Assembly (NCBI GenBank): GCA_052103955.1
Contig: JBQELO010000002.1
Location: forward strand, 62,001 to 126,000
DNA from: Paenalcaligenes sp052103955
GTDB taxonomy: Bacteria > Pseudomonadota > Gammaproteobacteria > Burkholderiales > Burkholderiaceae_B
Reading direction: 5' to 3'
Length of the DNA: 64,000 nucleotides
The position numbers and the translations under genes were made by a program. Positions 8,653 through 17,294 of the stretch are shown here, in pieces (within the stretch, counting starts at the first letter, position 1; each line of letters starts with the position of its first letter). A model generated the notes under the pieces. That model worked only from the letters and a program-made list of their open reading frames with translations, was not told where the DNA came from and did no database searches.

Positions 8653-9690
8653 TTACCTTTGTGGCTGCTGCCGCAGCCAGTCAGCGGTCAACGCTATGGC
8701 TTCTTGCATGTTGTAGCGGGGGTAATACCCCAGCTCTTGCTGTGCTTTCTGCGAGCACAGCGTCATATCAAAGCTCAGTGCGCCCACGCTATAACGCGTC
8801 AACATGGGTTCTTTATGCGTGAAGCTAGCCGTTGCCTCCATACCCGTGGCAACCGTGTAAAGCAGTGGGTACGGCACAGCTTGTATACGTACATTGCGCC
8901 CCAAAGCTTTCACAAATAACGCCTCTATCACCTCGCGCAGCACCATAGGTTCTTGATTGCTAATGTTATACACCGCAGCGGGGGGCAAAGTAGGCTGAGT
9001 ACTGGCTAAGTACATAGCGTGCACCACATTCAGCACAAAGGTTAAATCCACGCAGGCTTGTCCGCCACGCGGCAGTTTAAGCACGCCATTAAAACGCGCT
9101 AGCTGCTCTTGCAAACGCGGCACAATCACTCGGTCGTGCGGGCCAAAAATTCCGCGTGGGCGCAATAACGTAAAACGCGTCGCCGGATAACGCTGTTGTG
9201 CCTGTTGAATACAGCCTTCCGCCATAAACTTAGTCTCGGCATAGGCATTAGCAAAGCGTTTAGCCATAAACGTCTCTGGGATATTGCGCCTAGCCTGAAA
9301 ATCAAAATACAGCGACGGCGTAGAAATATGCACAAAGCGCTGCACTTGCGCCTGCCCCGCCGCTTGTGCCAGTTTCTCGGTCGCCCGCACATTAGCGGCT
9401 ACAAAGTCAGACCTAGCCCCCCACGGCGACGACAAGGCTGCACAATGCCATACCCAGTCTACTGATTGCACCAACGCCTCTAGCTGACTCGCGTCTGCAG
9501 TAGCTAAATCGCAGGCCACAAACTGTATACCCTGCTGTGCTAAGGTATCGCCCGCCGCTTTATCACGGCCCACGCCTACGACAGAATAGCCTTCTTGCTG
9601 CAGCCACAATGCGGCATTACGCCCCAACCCACTGGTAGCCCCAGTCACCAACACCGTAGGAAGCGCTGCTGCGCCACTATGCTGTGTCAT
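8653..9690 (-). CDS. Extended SDR / 3-beta-hydroxysteroid dehydrogenase-like NAD(P)-dependent oxidoreductase
   Basis: This 345-residue protein has the N-terminal Rossmann motif TGATSGLG (about 16-23), a WHCAALSSPWG stretch typical of extended SDRs, and the catalytic Tyr-Lys pair in NAYAETKFMAEG (about residues 148-152). It resembles the NSDHL/3-beta-HSD and OleD group, which oxidise or reduce hydroxy/keto groups on lipid chains. The substrate is not known. It sits seven bases downstream of the KAS III-like gene and four bases upstream of the MBL gene. A natural role is reduction of the beta-keto group made by the condensing enzyme, as OleD does; this is inferred from neighbourhood. The protein has a normal length for the family and no visible defects. 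Confidence 0.82.
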   Translation of the reverse strand: MTQHSGAAALPTVLVTGATSGLGRNAALWLQQEGYSVVGVGRDKAAGDTLAQQGIQFVACDLATADASQLEALVQSVDWVWHCAALSSPWGARSDFVAANVRATEKLAQAAGQAQVQRFVHISTPSLYFDFQARRNIPETFMAKRFANAYAETKFMAEGCIQQAQQRYPATRFTLLRPRGIFGPHDRVIVPRLQEQLARFNGVLKLPRGGQACVDLTFVLNVVHAMYLASTQPTLPPAAVYNISNQEPMVLREVIEALFVKALGRNVRIQAVPYPLLYTVATGMEATASFTHKEPMLTRYSVGALSFDMTLCSQKAQQELGYYPRYNMQEAIALTADWLRQQPQR

Positions 9691-9697
9691 TGCTCGC

Positions 9698-10684
9698 TCA
9701 CAGTTTCAACACCATGCCTGCAAACGACACACTGGCAGCGGTGGCAATCAACATCACCACATCACCGGCTTTACACCGCTGCTGGTGCAGTGCCTCGTAC
9801 AACGCCGTCGGCACAGAGGCCGCCACCTGATTCCCGTGTGTTGCATAAATATCCATCAGCTTATGCGTGGGAATATCCAATTGCTTATGTATATGCTGCA
9901 TAGCTAAATGGCTAGCCTGATGCGGGACCACCAAATCCACATCACGTAGCGTCACACCTGCTTGCGCCAATAACGCGTCTTGATAGTCATTAATAAAACG
10001 CGAGGCGATCTTAAACACCTTACGCCCCTGCATCTTGAAATAAAAGTCGTGCTCCTGCATACCAGCACGGGGGTTAGCGCGCGTACCACCGGCACGGATT
10101 TCGCAAAAATCACCTTCCAACACATGGTTCTCTAAACGCGTTGCCAGAATGCCCTTAGTACCATCGCCTTTTTGCACCAACGCACACGCCGCCCCATCGC
10201 CGAATAGATAGGAAGACTCCTCGTCATCCCAATTCAAACCGCGCGATGCCAATTCAGAACTCACAATAGCAATGCGTTTATAGCGGCCTATTTGCAATAA
10301 CCCACTGGCAACCTCTAACGCTGCCACAAAACTGCCGCAGCTAACATTCACATCAAAACCAGGTGTGCCATCTAGCGCCTGAGCCGCCCGCAAAATATGC
10401 GTAGCCGTGCAGGGCAGCGCCTGCACAGGAATAGCAGAGGCACTAATGAGCAGATCCACATCTGCTATCTGCCACCCCGCAATACGTAATGCATTATGTA
10501 GCGCCTCGGCGCCTAATTCTGCCTGTGATACATGCGCATCAGCCAAAGATCGCGACACAATCCCCGAACGTTTTTGAACATAACCTTCTGCCTTGCCCAA
10601 CCGTGCATCCAATTCCGATGACAATACCGGCGTAGAAGGCAGCGCCTTGCCCATGGCGCTGATTTCAAGCGGGACTAGCCCCAT
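9698..10684 (-). CDS. 3-oxoacyl-ACP synthase III-like condensing enzyme (FabH/OleA type)
   Basis: This 328-residue protein belongs to the thiolase superfamily. The KAS III catalytic triad is readable: Cys116 in NVSCGSF, His255 in VVPHQAS, and Asn285 in THGNQVAAS. FabH normally makes the first C-C bond of fatty acid synthesis from acetyl-CoA and malonyl-ACP; relatives such as OleA or secondary-metabolite KAS III enzymes condense other acyl groups. This copy is unlikely to be the housekeeping FabH because it is not with fabD, fabG or acpP genes but heads a group of lipid-modifying enzymes. It starts 13 bases after the crcB stop and ends seven bases before the SDR gene. It is probably the entry enzyme that makes the carbon skeleton for the downstream SDR, hydrolase, adenylating enzyme, phosphatase and hydroxylase. 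Confidence 0.85.
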   Translation of the reverse strand: MGLVPLEISAMGKALPSTPVLSSELDARLGKAEGYVQKRSGIVSRSLADAHVSQAELGAEALHNALRIAGWQIADVDLLISASAIPVQALPCTATHILRAAQALDGTPGFDVNVSCGSFVAALEVASGLLQIGRYKRIAIVSSELASRGLNWDDEESSYLFGDGAACALVQKGDGTKGILATRLENHVLEGDFCEIRAGGTRANPRAGMQEHDFYFKMQGRKVFKIASRFINDYQDALLAQAGVTLRDVDLVVPHQASHLAMQHIHKQLDIPTHKLMDIYATHGNQVAASVPTALYEALHQQRCKAGDVVMLIATAASVSFAGMVLKL

Positions 10685-10697
10685 GCTTAGTAATCCT

Positions 10698-11084
10698 TTA
10701 CCACACCGACTTCAGCCACCAAACCGTGGCCAAACCCGCTATAGTCATTAACAGCGAACCCAGTACATGCACGCTGACCATTCCCAACGCCCAGCTGTAA
10801 GCGCCCCGTTCCAGAGCGGTTACCACTTCAATAGAGAATGTAGAAAAGGTGGATAACCCACCACAGAATCCCGTAATAATGACCAAACGCCATTCAGGGG
10901 ACAAATTTGGCATCTGCGCAAAAACTGCCACAGCAACACCCACGACATACCCGGCAACCAAGTTAGACACCAACGTACCCAGCGGCATATTCGGCCACAC
11001 AGCATTCAAGCGCAGACTGAACATCCAACGCAACACACCGCCGCAACCCGCCCCAACAGCAACAGCCGCTATGGCTTTCCACAT
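10698..11084 (-). CDS. crcB: Fluoride efflux channel CrcB/FluC
   Basis: This 128-residue protein has four hydrophobic helices and the Fluc signatures GGVLRW, PLGTLVSNLVAG and GFCGGLSTFSTF; the last contains the TxS/Phe-box residues of the fluoride pore. Fluc proteins work as dual-topology dimers in the inner membrane and let fluoride leave the cell. The start ATG at 11084 is preceded by GGAGAG at a six-base spacing; an in-frame upstream start is less likely. The stop lies only 13 bases before the KAS III-like gene, so crcB appears to be the first gene of the lipid-enzyme transcript, an unusual partner. I looked for a fluoride riboswitch upstream and could not support one. Confidence 0.92.
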   Translation of the reverse strand: MWKAIAAVAVGAGCGGVLRWMFSLRLNAVWPNMPLGTLVSNLVAGYVVGVAVAVFAQMPNLSPEWRLVIITGFCGGLSTFSTFSIEVVTALERGAYSWALGMVSVHVLGSLLMTIAGLATVWWLKSVW

Positions 11085-11383
11085 AGAGCACTCTCCATCA
11101 CGACACACTGCCGCTTTGTTGGCAGCATCACACTTGCACTACCCAGTAAAACGCCTATCGTAGCACCAGAAAAGAAGCGGGTTTTGGTCTTTTTGCTGAT
11201 TTTGAGATTTTGTAACTCGGTGTAATAGTCTAAAAAATTACTCTCTACAGGACATTTACAGTAGTTACATTGTCATAAAGCGTCATCAATGGGCAGAGTT
11301 AAGTGGCCGCCAAGCGATGTCCCTTCTATAATCAGTCATTCTCTGACCTCGGCTATGTGTTTTAGCCTACTACTTTTGTGCGC

Positions 11384-12766
11384 ATGTCCAAGAAACACTC
11401 ACCCGCTCCTATTCTTGCAGAACGCTATCCCCTCGCCTTGTTAGCTGGGCTTATTGATATCGCATTAGTCATTGGCGCGGCATACGTTGCTTATCATCAG
11501 CGCTTTGGCTTCTGGAGCATGAGCTCTCGCTATGAAGTTGCCACATTAGCCTTAGCCTTAATGGGCACTATCTGCCAGCTAGGTATGGACACCTATGGCT
11601 CATGGCGAGGCCGCCCTTTCCTAAAACAACTTGGCCGCGTCTATACAGGCTGGCTACTGGCCTTTGCTCTACTCTTAGGTATTGCTGTCGCCACAAAAGT
11701 TACTGGCCAATATTCTCGCCTCTGGCTAAGTACCACCGCCCTGTATGCCTTAGTCGCAGTTACTCTTTTTAGACTAAGTACATACCTGCTATTACGCTTT
11801 GCCCGAACCCAAGGTAGAAACCAAAAACACGTATTAGTGGTAGAAGGTCATATCCCTTCTGATGAACTCAGTAAAAGCCTGCCTGATTTAGGGCATGTAG
11901 GCTATGAAATACGACAACGCCTCATACTAGAGAATAACCAACAATGGTTCGATAAACTCATTGCTACGGTTAGTGAGCAAAATGTACATGAGGTATGGCT
12001 GTGTTTACCTTTGCAAGAAGGCGAATCCATTAAAAAGATTCTACATAGCCTGCGTCACCTCACTGTAGAAGTGCGCTTTATACCCGATTTAGGTGACTTA
12101 CCCCTCTTAAATCATCGGGTGAGTCAGATCGCAGGGCTTTATGCTCTAGATATTAGCTTAAGCCCCATGGAAGGTTCAGCAAGACTGGTTAAACGTATTG
12201 AAGACCTTATCATTGGATCCATGATCTCGATCCTGATACTACCAGTCTGTCTAATAATCGCTATTGCGATCAAGATGACATCAACAGGACCCATAATTTT
12301 CAAACAATACAGAACGGGGATTAATGGCCGCCGTTTTAAAGTCTATAAATTCAGATCCATGGAAGTTCACACTGAAGTGGCTGGCCAAATAACTCAAGCT
12401 CAATTTGGTGACCCTCGTGTGACCAGACTAGGCGCGTTCCTGCGAAAAACCAGCTTAGATGAGTTGCCACAGTTCTACAACGTGCTACAGGGACGTATGT
12501 CCATCGTAGGTCCACGCCCTCACGCGCTGGCCCACAACGAGCATTACAAAGATTTGGTTGAGTCCTACATGAAGCGCCACAAGGTCAAACCTGGTATTAC
12601 AGGTTGGGCACAGGTAAACGGTTATAGGGGTGAAACCGATACCATAGACAAGATGCAAAAACGTGTTGAGTACGACCTGTGGTATATCAATAACTGGTCG
12701 TTATGGCTGGATTTGAAGATTATCTTTCTGACTGTTTTTAAAGGGTTTGTAAATAACAAACCCTAA
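11384..12766 (+). CDS. wcaJ: Undecaprenyl-phosphate sugar-1-phosphate transferase (WcaJ-like initiating enzyme)
   Basis: This polyprenol-phosphate hexose-1-phosphate transferase has about 460 residues. The N-terminal half has four membrane helices (about 15-145), then a Rossmann-like CoA-binding domain (about 150-260). A further membrane segment near 275 is followed by the catalytic C-terminal domain with its KVYKFRSM, TSLDELPQ, GPRPHA and GITGWAQVNG motifs. Such enzymes start repeat-unit synthesis by loading a sugar phosphate on undecaprenyl phosphate at the cytoplasmic face of the inner membrane. Glucose is the usual substrate for full-length WcaJ types, but the sugar here is not proven. 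An in-frame GTG at 11378 is an alternative start; ATG at 11384 is preferred. The gene faces the rfb genes, its stop 13 bases from the rfbD stop. It has its own upstream region (11085-11383), so it is probably transcribed separately from the rest of the polysaccharide locus. Confidence 0.87.
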   Translation: MSKKHSPAPILAERYPLALLAGLIDIALVIGAAYVAYHQRFGFWSMSSRYEVATLALALMGTICQLGMDTYGSWRGRPFLKQLGRVYTGWLLAFALLLGIAVATKVTGQYSRLWLSTTALYALVAVTLFRLSTYLLLRFARTQGRNQKHVLVVEGHIPSDELSKSLPDLGHVGYEIRQRLILENNQQWFDKLIATVSEQNVHEVWLCLPLQEGESIKKILHSLRHLTVEVRFIPDLGDLPLLNHRVSQIAGLYALDISLSPMEGSARLVKRIEDLIIGSMISILILPVCLIIAIAIKMTSTGPIIFKQYRTGINGRRFKVYKFRSMEVHTEVAGQITQAQFGDPRVTRLGAFLRKTSLDELPQFYNVLQGRMSIVGPRPHALAHNEHYKDLVESYMKRHKVKPGITGWAQVNGYRGETDTIDKMQKRVEYDLWYINNWSLWLDLKIIFLTVFKGFVNNKP

Positions 12767-12779
12767 CCTAGACAGGTTG

Positions 12780-13685
12780 TTATGCTTGTTCTTGAGCGTG
12801 AAGCTCTTTTAGAACTTGCGTTAGCTCATTACGCCAATCTGCGGGCTGCACGCCATATAACGTTTGCAGTTTCTCACTACTCAAAACAGAGTACGCTGGA
12901 CGCTTAGCGGGTGTGGGGTATTGAGCGGTGGTAATCATATTGACCACTGGCAACACTTTCAACAACCCCACCTTTCCTGCTTGCGTAAAAATTTCTTGTG
13001 CGAAGTCGTACCATGAACATGTAGGCGTCCCACTAAAATGATACACCCCCCACTGGAGTTCGCCGTTCTGTTTATATATCTCGGCTAGCCTCCACAATAC
13101 CACTGCAACACTAGCCGCTGAAGTTGGACATCCCTGCTGATCCGTCACCACACCCAGCTCAGTACGGGTAGCGCCAACTCGCAACATGGTTTTCACAAAG
13201 TTAGCACCATGTACCCCAAACACCCAGCTAATACGCATAATCAAGCTACATTTGCATACTGCCTGTAATGCTTGCTCTCCCGCTAATTTGCTCGCACCAT
13301 ATACACCAGTAGGCGCTGTAATATCATTTTCTACATATGGCTCTATGGCATCCCCATCAAATACATAATCTGTAGAAACATGAAATACAGGGATACCCGC
13401 TCCAGTAGCATAACGCCCTAAATACTCAATACCATCCCTATTTACGGCATAGGCTTTCTCTACATCTTCCTCGGCTTTATCTACTGCTGTAAATGCGGCA
13501 GCATTGATAATCAAATCGGGAGATACACGTGTGAGCTCCTTATTGACCGCTTGCTCATCTGTAATATTCAATTGCACAGACGTAAGTGGAATAAGCTCTA
13601 CCCATGTTGGAGCAGAGCGACATAATTCATAACCCAGTTGCCCATTGGCACCAGTAATTAAAACTTTCAGCTTCTGCATACTCAT
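12780..13685 (-). CDS. rfbD: dTDP-4-dehydrorhamnose reductase
   Basis: RfbD (RmlD) reduces dTDP-4-keto-L-rhamnose to dTDP-L-rhamnose with NAD(P)H, the last step of rhamnose donor synthesis. The 301-residue protein has the GANGQLGYEL nucleotide-binding motif near residue 13, STDYVFDG in the middle, and the catalytic YGASK motif (Tyr and Lys) near residues 129-133. Its length is normal. It overlaps the rfbC stop by four bases (ATGA), so it is the last gene of the rfbB-rfbA-rfbC-rfbD run and of the whole polysaccharide operon. No strong terminator follows; only a five-bp inverted repeat (AACCT/AGGTT) lies between it and the convergent wcaJ gene. Confidence 0.94.
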   Translation of the reverse strand: MSMQKLKVLITGANGQLGYELCRSAPTWVELIPLTSVQLNITDEQAVNKELTRVSPDLIINAAAFTAVDKAEEDVEKAYAVNRDGIEYLGRYATGAGIPVFHVSTDYVFDGDAIEPYVENDITAPTGVYGASKLAGEQALQAVCKCSLIMRISWVFGVHGANFVKTMLRVGATRTELGVVTDQQGCPTSAASVAVVLWRLAEIYKQNGELQWGVYHFSGTPTCSWYDFAQEIFTQAGKVGLLKVLPVVNMITTAQYPTPAKRPAYSVLSSEKLQTLYGVQPADWRNELTQVLKELHAQEQA

Positions 13686-14218
13686 TTAGACAGTAACTCT
13701 TTCAGCGTAGGATTAAGCAGGTCTTTCGCGGACAACTGTGGAGTTTCTATAGCCCAAGGAATAGCCACGTCAGGATCATTCCACAACAAACCACCTTCAT
13801 CCTCTGGAAAGTAGAAATCCGTACACTTGTACTGAAAGTCCGCAATGTCACTTAAGACACAAAAACCATGCGCATAACCAGGAGGCACCCAAAACTGCCT
13901 TTGATTTTCATCATTTAGCTCTACACCCACATATTGTCCACAAGTAGGTGACGCAGGATTAATGTCTACCGCCACATCATAAACATTGCCACGACTGACT
14001 CGCACCAATTTTCCTTGAGGACGAGTGCGCTGAAAATGCAGGCCTCGCAACACCCCTTTAGCAGAACGTGAGTGATTATCCTGCACAAAAGGTAATGTAA
14101 TGCCAACGTCGTGATAACGTTCTACTTGGAAGGTTTCCATAAAAAAACCACGACTATCACCAAATACTTTTGGCTCAATAATGAGTACCCCGGGCAATGC
14201 TGTTTCGATGACCTTCAT
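13682..14218 (-). CDS. rfbC: dTDP-4-dehydrorhamnose 3,5-epimerase
   Basis: RfbC (RmlC) epimerises C3 and C5 of dTDP-4-keto-6-deoxyglucose. The 178-residue cupin protein has the catalytic His in LRGLHFQRTRPQGK, the DVAVDINPASPT strand, the PPGYAHGF motif, and the conserved Tyr in FQYKCTDFY. The start ATG at 14218 is one base after the rfbA stop (TAAC ATG); a longer upstream frame would lie inside rfbA and is rejected. Stop and start overlap with rfbD. A second, diverged copy lies at 25520-26059 on the other strand. This copy, inside the rfb run, is the one expected to serve rhamnose synthesis. Confidence 0.94.
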   Translation of the reverse strand: MKVIETALPGVLIIEPKVFGDSRGFFMETFQVERYHDVGITLPFVQDNHSRSAKGVLRGLHFQRTRPQGKLVRVSRGNVYDVAVDINPASPTCGQYVGVELNDENQRQFWVPPGYAHGFCVLSDIADFQYKCTDFYFPEDEGGLLWNDPDVAIPWAIETPQLSAKDLLNPTLKELLSK

Positions 14219-14219
14219 G

Positions 14220-15098
14220 TTAGTTTTGCTCCAACAACTTCTGTAGGTACTGACCATAGCCGGTTTTGCTCAGCGCTTCAGCACGCTTCTGCAGGCCTTG
14301 CTTATCTAACCAGCCTTTTCTAAAGGCAATTTCTTCCAAACACGCAACTTTTAGACCTTGCCTTGCTTCAATAGTTTGTATGAAGTGGCTAGCTTCCATT
14401 AACGAGTCATGTGTACCTGTATCCAACCATGCAAAACCTCGTCCCAGTAAGCTGACCTGCAAGTTACCCTGCTGCAAGTACGCATTATTGATATCTGTGA
14501 TTTCTAGTTCACCACGAGCTGAAGGCTTAACTTGCTTAGCCTTTTCCACCACTGAGTTATCGTAAAAGTACAAACCAGTGACGGCATAATTCGACTTAGG
14601 AGCCGTAGGTTTTTCTTCTATGGAGATAGCTTTCGCATTCGCATCAAACTCTACCACACCAAAGCGTTCTGGATCATTGACGTAATAGCCGAAAACCGTT
14701 GCACCCTCTTGCTGTGCACTCGCTTTCTGCAGCATGGCACTAAACCCATGTCCATAGAAAACGTTATCACCCAAAATCAAGCAGACATTGCTATCGCCAA
14801 TGAACTCTTCACCAATTAAAAATGCTTGTGCCAAGCCATCTGGCGAAGGTTGTTCTTCATATGTCAGTTGTATGCCATAAGAGGAACCATCACCCAATAA
14901 TTTTTGAAAGTTAGGTAAGTCTTCTGGAGTAGAGATAATCAAAACTTCACGGATCCCAGCCAGCATCAAAACTGACAAAGGATAATAAATCATGGGTTTA
15001 TCATAAATAGGCAACAACTGCTTGGAGACTCCTAAAGTAATAGGATGCAAGCGCGTACCAGAACCACCCGCTAAAATAATACCTTTTGTATTGCCCAT
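14220..15098 (-). CDS. rfbA: Glucose-1-phosphate thymidylyltransferase
   Basis: RfbA (RmlA) makes dTDP-glucose from dTTP and glucose-1-phosphate. The 292-residue protein carries the nucleotidyltransferase signature GIILAGGSGTRLHP at the N-terminus, QLLPIYDKPMIYYP, and EEKPTAPKSN in the middle. The length matches the family. The ATG at 15098 is chosen because AAGGTG lies eight bases upstream; a GTG two codons earlier would be too close to that site. It is followed after a single base by rfbC. Confidence 0.95.
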   Translation of the reverse strand: MGNTKGIILAGGSGTRLHPITLGVSKQLLPIYDKPMIYYPLSVLMLAGIREVLIISTPEDLPNFQKLLGDGSSYGIQLTYEEQPSPDGLAQAFLIGEEFIGDSNVCLILGDNVFYGHGFSAMLQKASAQQEGATVFGYYVNDPERFGVVEFDANAKAISIEEKPTAPKSNYAVTGLYFYDNSVVEKAKQVKPSARGELEITDINNAYLQQGNLQVSLLGRGFAWLDTGTHDSLMEASHFIQTIEARQGLKVACLEEIAFRKGWLDKQGLQKRAEALSKTGYGQYLQKLLEQN

Positions 15099-15116
15099 GC
15101 TCACTACACCTTTTAA

Positions 15117-16178
15117 TTAGTCGCCTAAGCCTAAACGTTCGCGTCTATAACTTCCATCTTGTACCCGTCTGCACCACTGCAGATTATCTAGGTACCACTG
15201 CACTGTTTTACGTATACCCGATTCAAAGGTTTCCTGTGGCGCCCAATCTAAGTCCTGTTTGATTTTGGCGGCATCAATTGCATAACGCACATCATGACCA
15301 GGCCTATCTTTGACATACGTGATCAAAGAGGCATGCGGCAGAATCGGGGAACTAGGGTGTAATTCATCCAACAGCGTGCAGATGGTGTTCACCACTTCAA
15401 TATTTTGTTTTTCGTTATGCCCGCCAATGTTATACGTTTCGCCTGGCCTACCCTGGCTTAAAACCGTATATAGTGCCCGAGCATGATCCTCTACATACAA
15501 CCAGTCTCTAACCTGAGTACCTTGCCCATACACGGGTAATGGCTTTCCCTCTAACGCATTCAAAATAATCAAAGGGATTAATTTTTCAGGGAAATGATAA
15601 GGACCATAATTGTTCGAACAGTTAGTGACTAACGTAGGTAACCCATAAGTCCGTTGCCACGCTCGAACTAAATGATCAGACCCAGCTTTACTAGCCGAAT
15701 ATGGCGAACTAGGATCATACGATGTCTCTTCAGTGAATAAGTGTGCACTACCCTCCCCCAAGTCTCCATATACTTCATCTGTGGAAATATGGTGAAAACG
15801 GAAACCAGCTTTGCGTTCCTCACTAAGGGCCAACCAATACGCCCTAGCCGCTTCAAGTAGCGTATAGGTACCAACTATGTTAGTTTGTATAAACTCCCCT
15901 GGCCCATCAATAGAACGGTCCACATGAGACTCAGCAGCCAAGTGCATAATGACATCAGGTTGATGCTCGAACAGCACTCTGTCTATTTCTGCGCGATCAC
16001 AGATATCCACCTGCTCAAACGCATACCGTGGATCCTCACTAACTGTAGCTAACGATTCCAGATTACCTGCATACGTCAGCTTATCGAGATTGATGACATG
16101 GTCATCAGTATTCATAATAATATGGCGAATAACCGCAGAACCTATGAATCCCGCACCACCAGTTACTAAAACTTTCAT
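15117..16178 (-). CDS. rfbB: dTDP-glucose 4,6-dehydratase
   Basis: RfbB (RmlB) converts dTDP-glucose to dTDP-4-keto-6-deoxyglucose using bound NAD+. The 353-residue extended SDR protein shows GGAGFIGSAV at the N-terminus and MHLAAESHVDRSI near residue 80. Further on are the HISTDEVYGDL motif with the catalytic Thr-Asp-Glu residues and YSASKAGSDHLVRAW with the catalytic Tyr and Lys. Length and motifs are intact. The gene lies 18 bases upstream of rfbA and 12 bases downstream of the glycosyltransferase gene, so it is part of the same transcript. Confidence 0.96.
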   Translation of the reverse strand: MKVLVTGGAGFIGSAVIRHIIMNTDDHVINLDKLTYAGNLESLATVSEDPRYAFEQVDICDRAEIDRVLFEHQPDVIMHLAAESHVDRSIDGPGEFIQTNIVGTYTLLEAARAYWLALSEERKAGFRFHHISTDEVYGDLGEGSAHLFTEETSYDPSSPYSASKAGSDHLVRAWQRTYGLPTLVTNCSNNYGPYHFPEKLIPLIILNALEGKPLPVYGQGTQVRDWLYVEDHARALYTVLSQGRPGETYNIGGHNEKQNIEVVNTICTLLDELHPSSPILPHASLITYVKDRPGHDVRYAIDAAKIKQDLDWAPQETFESGIRKTVQWYLDNLQWCRRVQDGSYRRERLGLGD

Positions 16179-16190
16179 CTAACGCTCATC

Positions 16191-17294
16191 CTAGTTCTTT
16201 GGATAATACTGCACGAAAAGTTGCTCATACTCTTCCAAAACTTGCTGCCACGTAAATCGTTCTTGAAAACGCGCACGACTCGCTTGTTTCATTTTTGCCT
16301 GCTGTTCAGCATCATTCAGCAACGTGTCAAATACACGTTCGCATGCTTGCTCATCAGCAAAGTATGTAGCGCCCTCACCGGCCACCCAACGATTAAAGTG
16401 ATTATCATGTGCAATCACCGCACAACCGGCCCCCAACGCCTCTACCAGCGAAGGATTCGTCCCCCCTACGCGGTGGCCATGTAAGTAAAAGCGTGCATAA
16501 AAACGTAAAGCTTGTACTATTTTCTGGTCATAAATCGCACCAGGGAAAACCACTTCATCAGAAGCAGCATCCATCACCTCTTTATGGAAGGCATTTTCCG
16601 CTGGCTTAAAGTTACCCAGCACTACCAGTTTGTGGTTGCGTTTGGCCTTGCTAAACGACCTGACCATCTCTAAGAAAGAGTTCTCGGGTTCAGGTCTGGC
16701 AATAATGACTGAAAAATTATTGGCCGTTAACCCATAAGCACTAAGCACGCTCTCATCAGCGCCCAGTACCTCATCCCCACCATAGGGAATCATCGTGATT
16801 TTTTTCTCAGAAACACGTGTCGCCAAGTGATTCTTAATTTTAGGATGATCCGCCACTAAATGGTTACCCACCCAACAACCCGCTCTCTCGTTCAGCCAGA
16901 ACCACGTTTTAGCCACCACACCCCATTTATCGCGTTTCCACTCAATACCATCCATATTGATGATATTCGTCTGCCCTTTCAGACGTTGCAGTACATTAAA
17001 TGCAGCAGTGTTATAGCCTAGAGTCAAACACAGGCCAGACTCCTTGGTAGCCAACTTAGCTACTTTCCAATCGAAAATTACTGTACCCGCAGCACCAGAA
17101 CGGCTTACAGGCACATGTACTCGTCGCACACCTTCCCATACACTCTCGTACACCGCGCCATCGCCGTCTTCTTGGCAATACACGGTGACTTCCCAGCCTT
17201 TAGCCACCAGATACAACGACAATTTCTCTGCAAAGGTTTCGAAACCACCGTGAGCAGCTGGTATACCACGTATGCCTAGGATATTAATTTTCAC
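16191..17294 (-). CDS. DUF1972 glycosyltransferase (GT4-like, probable rhamnosyltransferase)
   Basis: This 367-residue glycosyltransferase begins with the DUF1972 motif ILGIRGIPAAHGGFETFAE. It continues with a GT-B C-terminal domain containing EPENSFLEM and GGTNPSLVEALGAG, the nucleotide-sugar-binding E-x7-E-like region. DUF1972 proteins such as streptococcal Cps2T/RgpA-type enzymes often add L-rhamnose to a lipid-linked acceptor. A rhamnosyltransferase role fits the adjacent rfbBACD genes but is not proven by sequence alone. The 3' end of the Wzy-like gene overlaps its start by 11 bases. Base composition is close to the rest of the genome, unlike the AT-rich genes just upstream, so the boundary of the acquired segment seems to fall here. 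Confidence 0.83.
   Translation of the reverse strand: MKINILGIRGIPAAHGGFETFAEKLSLYLVAKGWEVTVYCQEDGDGAVYESVWEGVRRVHVPVSRSGAAGTVIFDWKVAKLATKESGLCLTLGYNTAAFNVLQRLKGQTNIINMDGIEWKRDKWGVVAKTWFWLNERAGCWVGNHLVADHPKIKNHLATRVSEKKITMIPYGGDEVLGADESVLSAYGLTANNFSVIIARPEPENSFLEMVRSFSKAKRNHKLVVLGNFKPAENAFHKEVMDAASDEVVFPGAIYDQKIVQALRFYARFYLHGHRVGGTNPSLVEALGAGCAVIAHDNHFNRWVAGEGATYFADEQACERVFDTLLNDAEQQAKMKQASRARFQERFTWQQVLEEYEQLFVQYYPKN

Noticed and set aside
11085..11383. Possible fluoride riboswitch upstream of crcB
   Set aside because: The minus strand has GATGG near the crcB start, but the conserved stems and pseudoknot positions of the crcB motif could not be found.
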